Origin: Limnomonas spitsbergensis
Lineage: Eukaryota; Chlorophyta; Chlorophyceae; Chlamydomonadales
Assembly (NCBI GenBank): GCA_037349105.1
Contig: JAYJMM010000090.1
Span: 670,001-734,000, forward strand
DNA: 64,000 nucleotides
Reading direction: 5' to 3'
The notes beneath the pieces were generated by a model. That model ran no database searches, was not told where the DNA came from, and worked only from the letters and a program-made list of their open reading frames with translations. Positions 32,801 through 42,749 of this stretch are shown here, in pieces; within the stretch, counting starts at the first letter, position 1; every line of letters begins with the position of its first letter. The position numbers were made by a program, and so were the translations under genes.

Positions 32801-35800
32801 TGCCGTATTTTACGATACTGCTTGCTACGCTTCAGACCCACAAGTTTGAATCCTGATGAACATCATCTCGCACCTGCTACCCTTGTCTGTGAACAAATGG
32901 TCTTGGATAAGGAAAACCTGAAAACTAAAGAGATACCGGGACCGCCTATTTCAGTCAAAATTACACATTGTTGTTACCTCCCGCTGTGCAGGGGTGTGCA
33001 GGGGTATGCAGGGGTATGCAGGGGTATGCAGGGGTGTGCAGGGGTATGCAGGGGTGTGCAGGGGTATGCAGGGGTGTGCAGGGGTATGCAGGGGTATGCA
33101 GGGGTATGCAGGGGTATGCAGGGGTATGCAGGGGTATGCAGGGGTGTGCAGGGGTATGCAGGGGTATGCAGGGGTGTGCAGGGGTATGCAGGGGTATGCA
33201 GGGGTGTGCAGGGGTATGCAGGGGTGTGCAGGGGTGTGCAGGGGTATGCAGGGGTATGCAGGGGTGTGCAGGGGTATGCAGGGGTATGCAGGGGTATGCA
33301 GGGGTGTGCAGGGGTATGCAGGGGTATGCAGGGGTGTGCAGGGGTGTGCAGGGGTATGCAGGGGTATGCAGGGGTGTGCAGGGGTATGCAGGGGTGTGCA
33401 GGGGTGTGCAGGGGTATGCAGGGGTGTGCAGGGGTATGCAGGGGTGTGCAGGGGTGTGCAGGGGTATGCAGGGGTATGCAGGGGTATGCAGGGGTATGTA
33501 GGGGTGTGCAGGGGTGTGCAGGGGTATGCAGGGGTATGCAGGGGTGTGCAGGGGTGTGCAGGGGTATGCAGGGGTATGCAGGGGTATGCAGGGGTGTGCA
33601 GGGGTGTGCAGGGGTATGCAGGGGTGTGCAGGGGTATGCAGGGGTGTGCAGGGGTGTGCAGGGGTATGCAGGGGTATGCAGGGGTGTGCAGGGGTGTGCT
33701 TCTGTTGTCCATGATCGTATTCTCATTTTCGGGAGATCAAGCACAGCCTCCGTTGTGGTCTCGCGCTGCCTGCGCTTGCTCCCGTCCATGGAACTGGTAC
33801 AGCCTATTCTTCAAATTTGAGAAATGCACTGTTGTTGCCTGTACTGCTGCCCGTACCTATGTCAGGGTGTGCAGGGTAAGCGGTCAGCACTGAAGGTGAT
33901 CTTGGCTGCCTATCTTTTCCCCCAACTCAACCGGTACAGCCTATTTCAGATTTGAAAAATGCACTGTTGTTGCCTGTACTGCTGCCCGTACCTATGTCAG
34001 GGTGTGCTGCTACCGGAGGGCAGCAGCCCGCTTAGTACCCCGCTGCAAGTGGTCGGCGGGGAAAACATGGCAGACTTCGCGGCTTCCCTCGAGAAGATGC
34101 ACGGCAACAACACCGCTTACCTTGTCATCAAGCTGTCAGTGCAGGTGTGGCTTGATTGTCCCACCGACCTAAACCTGTATTTGTTTTCGATGCACAGATT
34201 TCCTCCCTGGATTTCTGACAATTCCTAGTCTTGCACATTTCCCCCTATGTTTTCTGTCTGGTTTGTTATGATTCCTTTTGCAGGGAATGCTGCTGATGCA
34301 GAATGCACTCCATCTATGTATCGTATCCATCCGCCCACATCCTGCCTCTCCTCCGTCCTTCCATCCATTTGTAGAGGATCTTGCTGATGCAGCCTGCACC
34401 AGATATATAGATCCATCCACCCATATTCAACACTTCCTCACACCTCCTGCTCATATCATCCATTCGTAGAAGATCCTGATAGCGCAGACTGATGCGGCAA
34501 CAGAGAAGGGCCTGCTGGCTTCCAAGAGGCAGATGGCACCACCCACAGGCGTGCAGGGAGGGGACGTAACAGGCCTGAAGCACGTGCTGTACAGCCGGTG
34601 CGTTGAACAGCCCTCCAGGCAGCAGAGTTCGTAGTGTATGATACGTTTACCAGCATGCAGAAAAGGGACACTACAGGCCCGAGGCACGTTCTGTACAGCA
34701 CTTGCGGTGCACGGCCTTACGGGCTTTCCAATTAAGGGTCCATGATTCCAAGAGGCAGATGGCACCACCTACAGGCGCGCAGGGACGAGAAGGAACAGGC
34801 CTGAAGCACGTGCTGTACTGCCGGTGCGTTGTGCAGCCCTGTAGGCTTCAGAGTTCATAGTTTATGATATGTCTACTGGCATGCAGACTACCGGCATGCT
34901 CCGCTTTCCAGGCAAGAGTTCATGATTCGAAGAGGCAGATAGGGCCGCCCACGGGTGTGCAGGTCGGGGATGTGGCAGGCCCTTCAGCAGTGTTGTGCAG
35001 CCAGCGTGCTGCTTCGATACCCAGGGTATTGTACTACATGGTTTAGGGTTTTTTATTTTCTGCGCTGACTCGTTGAAGCTTGGACCTGAATCCCCCAATT
35101 CCGTCCCGCCCCACGTGGAACCCTGAACCCTGTTGCAGTGGAATCCCTGAACCCTGTCACAATTAGATCCCCGAACCCTGAACCCTGTCGAATCCACCTA
35201 TGCCTCTACGTGTTGTAGGCACAGTAGCCTCCAAGCAGTCTCATATGCGGTGGTATCGCTGAACCCTGAACCCTATTGCAGTAAGATCCCTGAACCCTGA
35301 ATACTGTTGCAGTGGAATCCCTGAACCCTGAACCCGGTCGCAGGTAGATCCCTGAACCGTGTTGCAGTGACATCCCTGAACCCTGAACCCGGTCGCAGGT
35401 AGATCCCTGAACCGTGTTGCAGTGACATCCTTGAACCCTGAACCCGTTCGCAGGTAGATCCCTGAACCCTGAACCCGGCGAAGGTAGATCCCTGAACCCT
35501 GAACCCGGTCGCAGGTAGATCCCTGAACCCTGAACCCGGTCGCAGGTAGATCCCTGAAACCTGAACCCGGCGCAGGTAGATCCCTGAACCCTGAGCCCGG
35601 TCGCAGGTACATCCCTGAACCCTGAACCTGGTCGCAGGTAGATCCATGAACCCTGAACCCGGTCGCAGGTAGATCCCTGAACCCTGAACCCGGTCGCAGG
35701 TAGATCCCTGAACCCTGAACCCGGTCGCAGGTAGATCCATGAACCCTGAACCCGGTCGCAGGTAGATCTATGAACTTTGAACCCGGTGGCAGGTAGATCC

Positions 35801-38558
35801 ATGAATCGTTTTGCAGTGAGATCCCCAAACCCTGAACCCTGTCGCATCCACCTAAGCCTCTACGTGTTGTAGGCACAGTAGCCTCCAAGAACTCTCCTCT
35901 GCGGTGGAATCGCTGCGGCCGCGGGCTCTGATGCCCTTCTCTGGCAACGCCCCACGTGCCCTGGTGGATCTAGTCCAGCACCCAGATCCAGCGCTGGTGT
36001 TGGCAACCATACGCAGGTGGGTGGTAACTGACAAGGGGTGACCGCATGGAGATGGGGCCAGGACCAGGGACAGGATCAGGACCAGGGCCCTGAGGACAAG
36101 GACCAGGGCCCTTAAACCAGGGCCAGCTTCAGCACGAGGGCCCTTGGGACCAGGGCCAGGATCAGGACCAGGGCCCTTAAATCAGGGCCTGTCCCCCCCC
36201 CCCCTAACCTGCCTTTATTAAATAGGCTGTGGCACGCAAGCCAGCTCTCAACTCAACCTAATACGCCACTCCTGCCCTTACTAAATGGTGAACTTTGCTC
36301 ATTCGTCACGGCCCTCTACCTCCCCTTGTTCAGCTGGGATATGTCAGGCCAGACTGCGATGAAGGCCACCTCCTGCACCACTCCTTCCCCAACTGAATAG
36401 TAACAAAGTTTACGGTACGGTATGGTACCATTCAGTACCACCTTTTAACCTGCCTTGATGTACAAGGCAGGTTAAAAGGTGGTACTGAATGGTACGATCA
36501 TTCAGTACCACCTTTAAACCTGCCTTGTACATCAGGGCTGTTACATGCCAGACAGCTCTCGTTGCAACCTCATGCACCAATCCTACCCGCTGAATGGCTA
36601 CCTTTTATCATTCGGCACAACCCTCTGCTTTGCCTTGTTCAACAGGGCTGTGACAGGCCAGGCAGCTCTCAGCTCAACCTAATACGCCACTCCTACCCCT
36701 ACTAAATGGTAAAGTTTGATCATTCAACACAGCCCTCTACCTCCCCTTGCTCAACAGGGCTGTGGCGGGACAGGCCGCTATAAAGGCCTCCTCCTGCCCC
36801 AACACTGCAACTGCGGGACCTGTGGCCCCGCGGGCACTCACAGAGGCCTGCATTCCACAACAAACACTGACACCTCCTCTGAAGCGGAGCCTCCTCGGCG
36901 AGCCAGCCACCAAATCAGCCGCCAACTCAGCGGCCAACTCAGCCGTCGCCAAAACATCTGCCTGGGCATGGCACCCCCCCCCGGGCGCCCCTGACCCAGC
37001 AAGCAAGAGGCCAGCACTAGTTCCACTGGGGGGGGCACTGGGTCTCCCAGGGCCACTGCCTTATCCTCTGAAGCGGAGCCTCCCCGGAGTGCCTGTCGTT
37101 ACCTCACCCGCCGCACCGGCATCTGCCTCGACAGCCAGCAAGAGGCCAGCACTGGGACAGCTGCAGGGCTCCGCTCCGGTCTCAGGAGCTGGATCCTGTC
37201 TGGTCTCGGGGGCCGGATCCGGTATCGGAATCAGCAGACGGGCAGATGGTGGAGCAGGAGGATGCACATGCCTTGCCGCTGCAACAGAGCTGCAACAGCA
37301 GGGGCAGCTGGAGAATCACGTCATCGCTACAAGTCAGCAGCAACAGCAAAGTAACCCCCTGGTTGATGCAATACAGAAGCAGCAGCAGCAGCCAGGGAGT
37401 GATGGGCTTTTTTGGTCTCTCAAGCGGCGGAGTCTATGCCCGGTTGCGCAACAAAAGTCCGATGACGGGGCCACTCGGGCCTCCGCCTCGTGCAATACCC
37501 AGCTGCAGCCTGCCCCTTCCATGCCATGCATCATGCAAGGTGACATGCTGCCCACAGTAGGCATCCCCGCTCTTACGGCCTCTGCCCCTCCCGCTTCGGC
37601 ACCCGTCCCTGCTCCCTCCACCATCAACCTGGATCCCGCACCCACACAAGCCCAAGCCCACGCCCACGCCTTCGCCAGCACCTCCATCATCGCCAGCGTG
37701 GGTCCCACTCCCGCGCCTTCGGTGACCGTCACTCCGGACCCCGCTCCCGCGGCCACTGCCACCCTGGCCCCTGGCCTTCGCGAGGCCCCCCAACATCGTG
37801 CGTGTGGCAATCTACCTAGCTCCGTTGATGACTCATCAACCGCCCACAGTGGGCTGCCAAGCACGACTCACATTGCCAGCCTGTCGAATGCCGGACACAC
37901 ACAGCGGAGTACCCCTAGTGGTGGGCTGCAAAGCCCTCATGGTGGGCTGCAGAGTATTACAAGCGGGCTGAAAAACGCAAGTGGTGGGCTGCAGATTTCC
38001 ACGTGCGGGCTGCAAACGAGCACTAGCGGTGGGCTGGAATGCCCTAGTGGTGGGCTGCCATGTACCTATATTGGTGGGCTGCTAAGTGCCACAGGTGGTG
38101 GGCCGGGAATTATTCCTGGTGAGATGCAGCGTACCAACATTGGTGGGCTGCAGAGTACTCATGGCTGCCCGGCCGGTGGGCTGCGGCGTGCGGGGGCCTC
38201 TGACACTGCTGCTACTATCCCCTACGCGCATCTGGAGGTATCACCGCGGGCTGCCGCATGGGATGGACCGGCACCGCTGGCGAGAGGCAACGCTGCTTGC
38301 TGCGGCGCTGCGTGCGTGCCGGTGACGCCCTACGCGCATCTGGAGGTATCACCGCGGGCTGCGGCATGGGATGGAGCTGGGCGTGCACCTGCAGCTGGTA
38401 TGGAGCCTCGTCTTGCAGTCCCGTCCGAGTGCGCGCTCCAGCGTTGCGTGAAGGCAGTGCTTCAGGATAGCTGCCCGCGGCTGGCTCAGATTGCAAGACT
38501 CCTTGCGACTCATCACAGGGACGCTAACAGGAAGCAGGCGGGGCTGGAGCTGCCGTGA
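29846..38558 (+). CDS. SNM1/DCLRE1-family metallo-beta-lactamase/beta-CASP DNA nuclease
   Basis: Nine exons: 29846-30079, 30568-30798, 31148-31228, 31816-31932, 32263-32430, 34001-34144, 34470-34597, 35873-36016 and 36758-38558, giving about 1,015 residues; every junction keeps frame. Catalytic motifs in order: FAVDTFTASS; HAHKDHL (motif 2, HxHxDH); DANHCPGAVMLL (motif 3 His); HTGDCR (motif 4 Asp); LLYLDCTFAEKP (beta-CASP motif A); RFYIACEMLGTEEVLEAL; YSR joined to HSSLQELSSAVESLRP across intron 7 (motif B His); then RALMPFSGN. The family comprises 5'-3' exonucleases acting in interstrand cross-link repair and telomere or break processing in the nucleus. The last exon is a Pro/Ser/Ala/Gln-rich tail of about 600 residues with repeats of (P)LKRSL, SKRPAL and GGLQS/GGLPC; it ends in a helical AQIARLLATHHRDANRKQAG. 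The paralogue (SNM1A, Apollo or Artemis type) cannot be decided here. Confidence 0.9.
30280..30567 (+). repeat. Copies of the SNM1 exon 2 acceptor and start
   Basis: Real exon 2 starts CGCAG|CGCCTCATCCTCCTC, then AAGTTCCCCAAACTCGCCCG. Degenerate copies precede it at about 30287-30335 (CTGCAGCTTGTGTCCCCCTC, then AAGCACCCGAAGCCTCCCGG) and 30397-30455 (CCTCATCTTTCTCAGTCCTC, then AAGCACCCAAACCTCGCCCG). Confidence 0.7.
32431..32660 (+). repeat. Copy of the SNM1 exon 5 end with its donor
   Basis: Exon 5 ends ATGCTGATGCCCCTG|GTGAGG, followed by CTCACCTCACCATTTCATG. At 32576-32640 the intron repeats ATGCTGCTGCCCCTGGTGAG and CTCACCTCACCATTGCATG. A short CCCCACAGGG run lies between. Confidence 0.75.
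32699..32815. other. TA-rich self-complementary stretch in SNM1 intron 5
   Basis: GTGTATACACATTACTTGTA, then TATATATGCCGTATATACG, then CGTATATACGGCCTGCCGTA contain several palindromes and opposed copies of CGTATATACG, able to fold into hairpins. No coding content. It could be a decayed inverted-repeat element. Confidence 0.45.
32991..33700 (+). repeat. 10-bp array, 71 units, in SNM1 intron 5
   Basis: The units are GGGGTATGCA or GGGGTGTGCA, in perfect register with no indel. Apart from one GGGGTATGTA and the terminal GGGGTGTGCT, the only variable base is A/G at position 6. The unit resembles the exon 6 acceptor zone TGTCAG|GGTGTGC and its copy at 33864-33875 (CAGGGTGTGCAG). Open frames across it on both strands are by-products. 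Confidence 0.95.
33830..34000 (+). repeat. Duplicated acceptor region of SNM1 exon 6
   Basis: GAAATGCACTGTTGTTGCCT plus GTACTGCTGCCCGTACCTATGTCAG|GGTGTGC occurs ending at about 33871 and again immediately before exon 6 (34001). Only the second copy continues into the open frame GVLLPEGSSPL. Confidence 0.85.
34470..35010 (+). repeat. Triplicated SNM1 exon 7
   Basis: The block TCCAAGAGGCAGATGGCACC, then GTGCAGG, then GGCCTGAAGCACGTGCTGTA occurs at 34508-34598 (real exon, ending TACAGCCG|GTGCGT). It recurs degenerate at about 34748-34828 and 34928-35015. A fragment (GAGGCACGTTCTGTACAGC) lies at about 34681-34699. Only the first copy supplies YSR before HSS. Confidence 0.8.
35200..35872 (+). repeat. 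31-bp array and false copy of the exon 8 start, SNM1 intron 7
   Basis: The unit is GGTCGCAGGTAGATCCCTGA plus ACCCTGAACCC, roughly 18 copies with some shortened. At 35203-35260 a copy of the acceptor and exon 8 start (GTTGTAGGCACAGTAGCCTC) runs into a stop. The true copy at 35873 encodes HSSLQELSSAVESL. So the array lies between two copies of one exon edge. Confidence 0.85.
36017..36757 (+). repeat. SNM1 intron 8 with repeated last-exon acceptors
   Basis: 36055-36200 repeats CAGGACCAGGGCCCTTAA-like units. The true acceptor CTTGCTCAACAG|GGCTGTGGCG is at 36757. Degenerate copies of it and the flanking AGCTCTCAACTCAACCTAAT block occur at about 36220, 36330, 36530 and 36640, at intervals of about 110 bp. 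Confidence 0.75.
36425..36495. other. Perfect 33-bp inverted repeat with 5-base loop
   Basis: Arm 1 (36425-36457) begins GTACCATTCAGTACCACC and ends AACCTGCCTTG. Arm 2 (36463-36495) is its exact reverse complement; the loop is ATGTA. A third, slightly different copy of arm 1 follows at about 36502-36530. It lies in SNM1 intron 8 and would form a strong RNA or DNA hairpin. Confidence 0.9.
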
Positions 38559-41500
38559 GGACGCATCAGGATTTCATAGATTTCCATGTTTGGGGAATGG
38601 GACAGGTGGAACCCTGAATACCCCCGCCTCAACATGGGGCGCCAGAATCCTCAAACGCGAGCAGGGATAGCTCCCGGTGGGTTCACAGCAGGTGCACACT
38701 AATACACATATTCATATTTTGCTTGGCTTGGCTGTATTCGTCTTATGTCTGGGGGTCTGGGGGGGATGGGGCATTGGGGCATTGGGGCGCTCAGCTGTTT
38801 CTGTCTCGTGTTTTGGGGGACCTCCTGGCTGTTTTGTTTTGTGCTATGTTTTGGGAGTACCTGAAGTCCTGAAGTGGCTTGCAAGCACAAACCCAGAGCA
38901 TTTTCTTGGTGTGCCAACGGACTGTTCAAACCTGAAAACTGTCACATAGCGGACCTTGACTAAATTTGGATGTGAATACCTATGATGTACGAACTCTTCA
39001 GTTTTTACCCCCTCCTTGTAACAGAGATGGCACATAGCACGTGCCATGCTAATGCATGTCAGCGATGGTAGCTAGGATGCCATGCTTTGGGGGCAGTAGC
39101 AGGGTAAGCTCCCTGCGGTAGGGACCACTCTTTACTTTACGCCCTGTGAAGTTTTTACAGTCCAACGGGGCATCACATTTGATGCATGGGACTTGTGACC
39201 GGTACAAGCACTAAATACGCTAGGACAGCGAGCGAAAACCAGTGACCCCCCTGGGCAAGCAACCAACACACAACCACCGAACAGGGTGTGCCCTGTTTTC
39301 TTTACCTGAGAAGCCTCTACTACCAGACATGGGGAAAGCTTCAGTCAACCCACAATGCAATGTCCAATCCTGAACGTGCATGTTTGTGGAGATGCTCTCT
39401 GGCTCTTCCCATCTCAGGGCACACACACAGGCACACCCTCAGACCCTAGTGACTAACGATACAAATGAGTCAGCTCTTGCCACATACGGTATGTCATCCA
39501 GATGCTTTTTAAAGATCTTTACGTTCGTTGTGAGGCCGAGCTTCATTGCCACAGATATCATTCAGATGCTCTTACAGATCATTACGTTCGACGTTAGGCT
39601 GAGCGTGCCACAGATATTATCCAGATGCTCGTATATATTTAGGCTCGTTGTTAAGCTGTGCTTACCCTGCTGTGCTCCCACCTAAATCCAGGTCCGGGAT
39701 CGCAAGATTAGTTCGACCTGTCCTCACATTGTCGTGTAAACGCACTGTGAGATGGGTTGGTTACCTGCATGCATCCCCCATGGCCGGCCGGTGGCTATGA
39801 CGTTACACCTCAGGGCGGTGCACAAGAAAGATCTGCCGCATGGGCGCCCAACTGGTCATCCCCCATGGCCGGCCGGTGGCCATGACGTCACACCTCTGGG
39901 CCATGCACAAGAAGGCTCGGCCGCATGGGCGGCCAACTGTTCATCCTCCATGGTGTGTTCCCTTGTGTGCATATTTGCAATTATAACATCAGTCCCCTTC
40001 ATCTAGGGTGAGATGCTCCCCCTCTCCGATTTCCCTCTTACCTGAAGTAGTGAAGTTCCTTTCTTTTTCTCCCAATCGAACAGTTGGGCGCCCATGCAGC
40101 CGTTTTGAACAGGGCCCAGAAGTGTAATGTCATTGATTTAGGATGACATGCTCTAAACCTAGGATAACAACCGTTTTTAACCAAGGGTGACAACCGTTTT
40201 TAACCTAGGGTGACATTCCCTGGTGTGCACATCTAGAATGGAACGACACTTACCTTAACCTAGTGCCACAACCTGAATTTACCAAGAGGGTCTTCTCTTG
40301 ACAGCTTGTCTAACATCACCAGCATGCCACGACGCCACGTATATTTCCCCCACGTGGCCGAGCCTTTTGAGCAGGGCCCAGAGTTGTACCGGCATTGACT
40401 AACATGCCACCCATTCAGCCTGATCTCCCTGGCCCCGCCCCCCCCTCCCATGCACGCATGCCCTCACTTACCCCTCCCCCCCCCTCCCCTCCTCTCCGAC
40501 CATGTCCATTGGGACGGCTTGGGTCCAAGGGCTCAGCTGTCCGACACACACAAGTGATACGCTCCATTCATAAGTCAACCTTTGTGAAGGGCTCAGCTGT
40601 CCGACACACACAAGTGATACGCTCCATTGGAGAACTGAATCGCAACAAATGCAAGCAGATGGGCAACAATGGCCTTGTTTAGAATCAGCGATTGCCATTT
40701 TTGCTGAGGTCACAGTACTGCTATGGGGTTCGTACATCAGTTCGTACATGTTATTTAAACGTGGCCGTCTGCTGGTGGCCTCTGGCTGGTAGGAAGCCCA
40801 CGGCGTTTTCTGGTTATCTCGTTCTGTCCTGCTTGTTAAGAGCTCGAACTGATTGGCAGACACACATCCGATTCATATGATATCCTGCTGATCTTGAAAA
40901 CCCCCGGCAAAATTCATAACAAACGCGCCATTCAAAGTTGACCTGTCCGCCTCTCAGGAAAAAACAGATGGCCTGGGGATTCTGAAAATTTTAAAATAAT
41001 GACGGACATGCCTACCACCAAAACAAATGAACACCTACCTAGATCCTACCGGTCAAATCCTCAAAATATTTCGTCCAGGAGCACTCATATCTTCATGTAC
41101 CGTAAAAAGGAAAGGAAGGAACGCCGTTTGAGGCGTGGATGGCAAAGTGTGCCAGACTTAAGCGATCGCCTCTGGAAAGGGGGCCTGTGCACCCGCAACC
41201 ATACAAGCATTGTTTTGCCGTTCATTGAACATACTCCCATGGCTGCTTAATTGCCTTCTCTCCCCGGAATCACGTCACGGAAAGTATTGTACTGCCTACC
41301 CTTCCCGGAATCACAACACGGAAAGTACTGTACTGCCTAAACTCCCCCGAATCACGGCACGGAAAGTACTGTACTGCCTCCCCTCCCCAGAATCACGACA
41401 CGGAAAGTACTGTACTGCCTCCCCTCCCCGGAATCACGGCACGGAAAGTACTGTACTGCCTCCCCTCCCCGGAATCACAACACGGGAAGTACGGCACCGC

Positions 41501-42749
41501 ATGCTACGATACATACAATGTTGAAATCAGAATCCAGTTGTTTCGACCATGGGAGAATGTTATGACACCATGCCGTCAATCAAGACCCATCAGTCTTGTT
41601 TGTCACAGCAGGCGTGAAACCTGCTGAACCCAAAGTGGGATTATGAGTCGGACCCATTGGGGGCCCAAAAGGCCTTACTGCCCCTGGGGGGCCCATTATG
41701 GTGCCTCCGGTCTGCATTGACCCAAGGGGCTGGTGTTCAGGTATTCAGGTATTCAGTTGCCCGCATATTCAGCGCCCAAGGGTCGTTTGTCTGCACAAGT
41801 CTCATGCAGTCCCACCCATTGATCAGGAAAGAGAGAAAATGTGCACCTCCCAAGGAGGGCGTGATATTTTCGGAAACAATGCATCTTGAACAGAAAGAAA
41901 GAAAGAAAGCTCAAGGGACAGCCGCAGGTGCCGACAGGACCTTGTGCATCAGGTGTGTCACCAGAAAGAAAGAAAGAAAGCTCCGCCCCATGGGAGGCGT
42001 GAGAGTTAAGGAAACTGCGCAGCCTGGGCCGATCCGTGCCCTTACTATAGCTTGGACACCAAGGCCCTTTCGCATCGCTTCCTTTTTTGAGTCTTGACAG
42101 CCAGGCACGGGGCATCCCTGAGGCTGCCCTCCCCCATGGATCAGCAGTCAATATTATTCTATGCAGACTGGCCTGTTTGCCCCCAGTTGAAAACACTGGC
42201 CAAAGAAAACATCCCCATGCTAGGCTTGCAACTTACCTCTGACATGCACCATCTGATATCAAAGTAACACAAAGCCTCCAGACGGCCACATTGCTTTCCG
42301 TGGGTAAGTGACAGGCAGACCTCTCATAGGCGATTAATGAATACAAGTGAGTTGGGTGCTAAGGGAACAGCGTTCAACGCAAAACGCGTTAGAAGGTTTC
42401 AGGGTCCGGGGTCCGGAGGGGCGCCAGCCGAGGAAGAGTAACAGACTTCTCAATAAGGCCACACCTTCGTTTATGGAAAGTACTGAAGGCGGGCAGCTTT
42501 ACCCAGAAAATCATGTGCCGTGTCCCCTCCCTGTCCCAACTCCAGGCCGGTGGGGGGGGGTAGGGTTTAGGTTCCAGACGCCCGGTCTAGACGCCCACCA
42601 GTCTCATCACATCGCCTGTGGCCACCGACGCTGCCACCGTACTGATCTAAGCGCCCACCAGACTCATCAAATCGCCCGTGGCCGCCCCCGCATCCGTCGT
42701 CCCATTCTAAGTGCCCACGGCCGCTGCAGAGCTACTAGTAACATCCAAG
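38559..42749. other. Spacer between the convergent SNM1-like and cyclase B genes
   Basis: No credible gene was seen. It contains family B elements at 39779-39860, 39868-39950, 40083-40137 and 40349-40402. A 42-bp direct repeat (AAGGGCTCAGCTGTCCGACA...) lies at 40527-40568 and 40587-40628. A repeat of about 37 bp (AATCACGACACGGAAAGTAC), six copies, spans 41262-41490. Family A sequence lies at 41889-42050. Two or three copies of GCGCCCACCAGACTCATCA-type sequence (42590-42720) lie just past the cyclase B stop. Confidence 0.65.
41963..42050 (+). mobile_element. SINE-like element, family A
   Basis: GAAAGAAAGAAAGAAAGCTC is followed by CGCCCCATGGGAGGCGTGAG, AGTTAAGGAAACTGCGCAGC and CTGGGCCGATCC, in the same order as 5131-5221. 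A second A-rich head (GAAAGAAAGAAAGAAAGCTC) starts at 41891 but lacks the rest. Confidence 0.65.

Noticed and set aside
32696..33820. Frame with (MQGYAGVCRG)n repeats
   Set aside because: It is the translation of the 10-bp intronic array of the SNM1-like gene, open on both strands.
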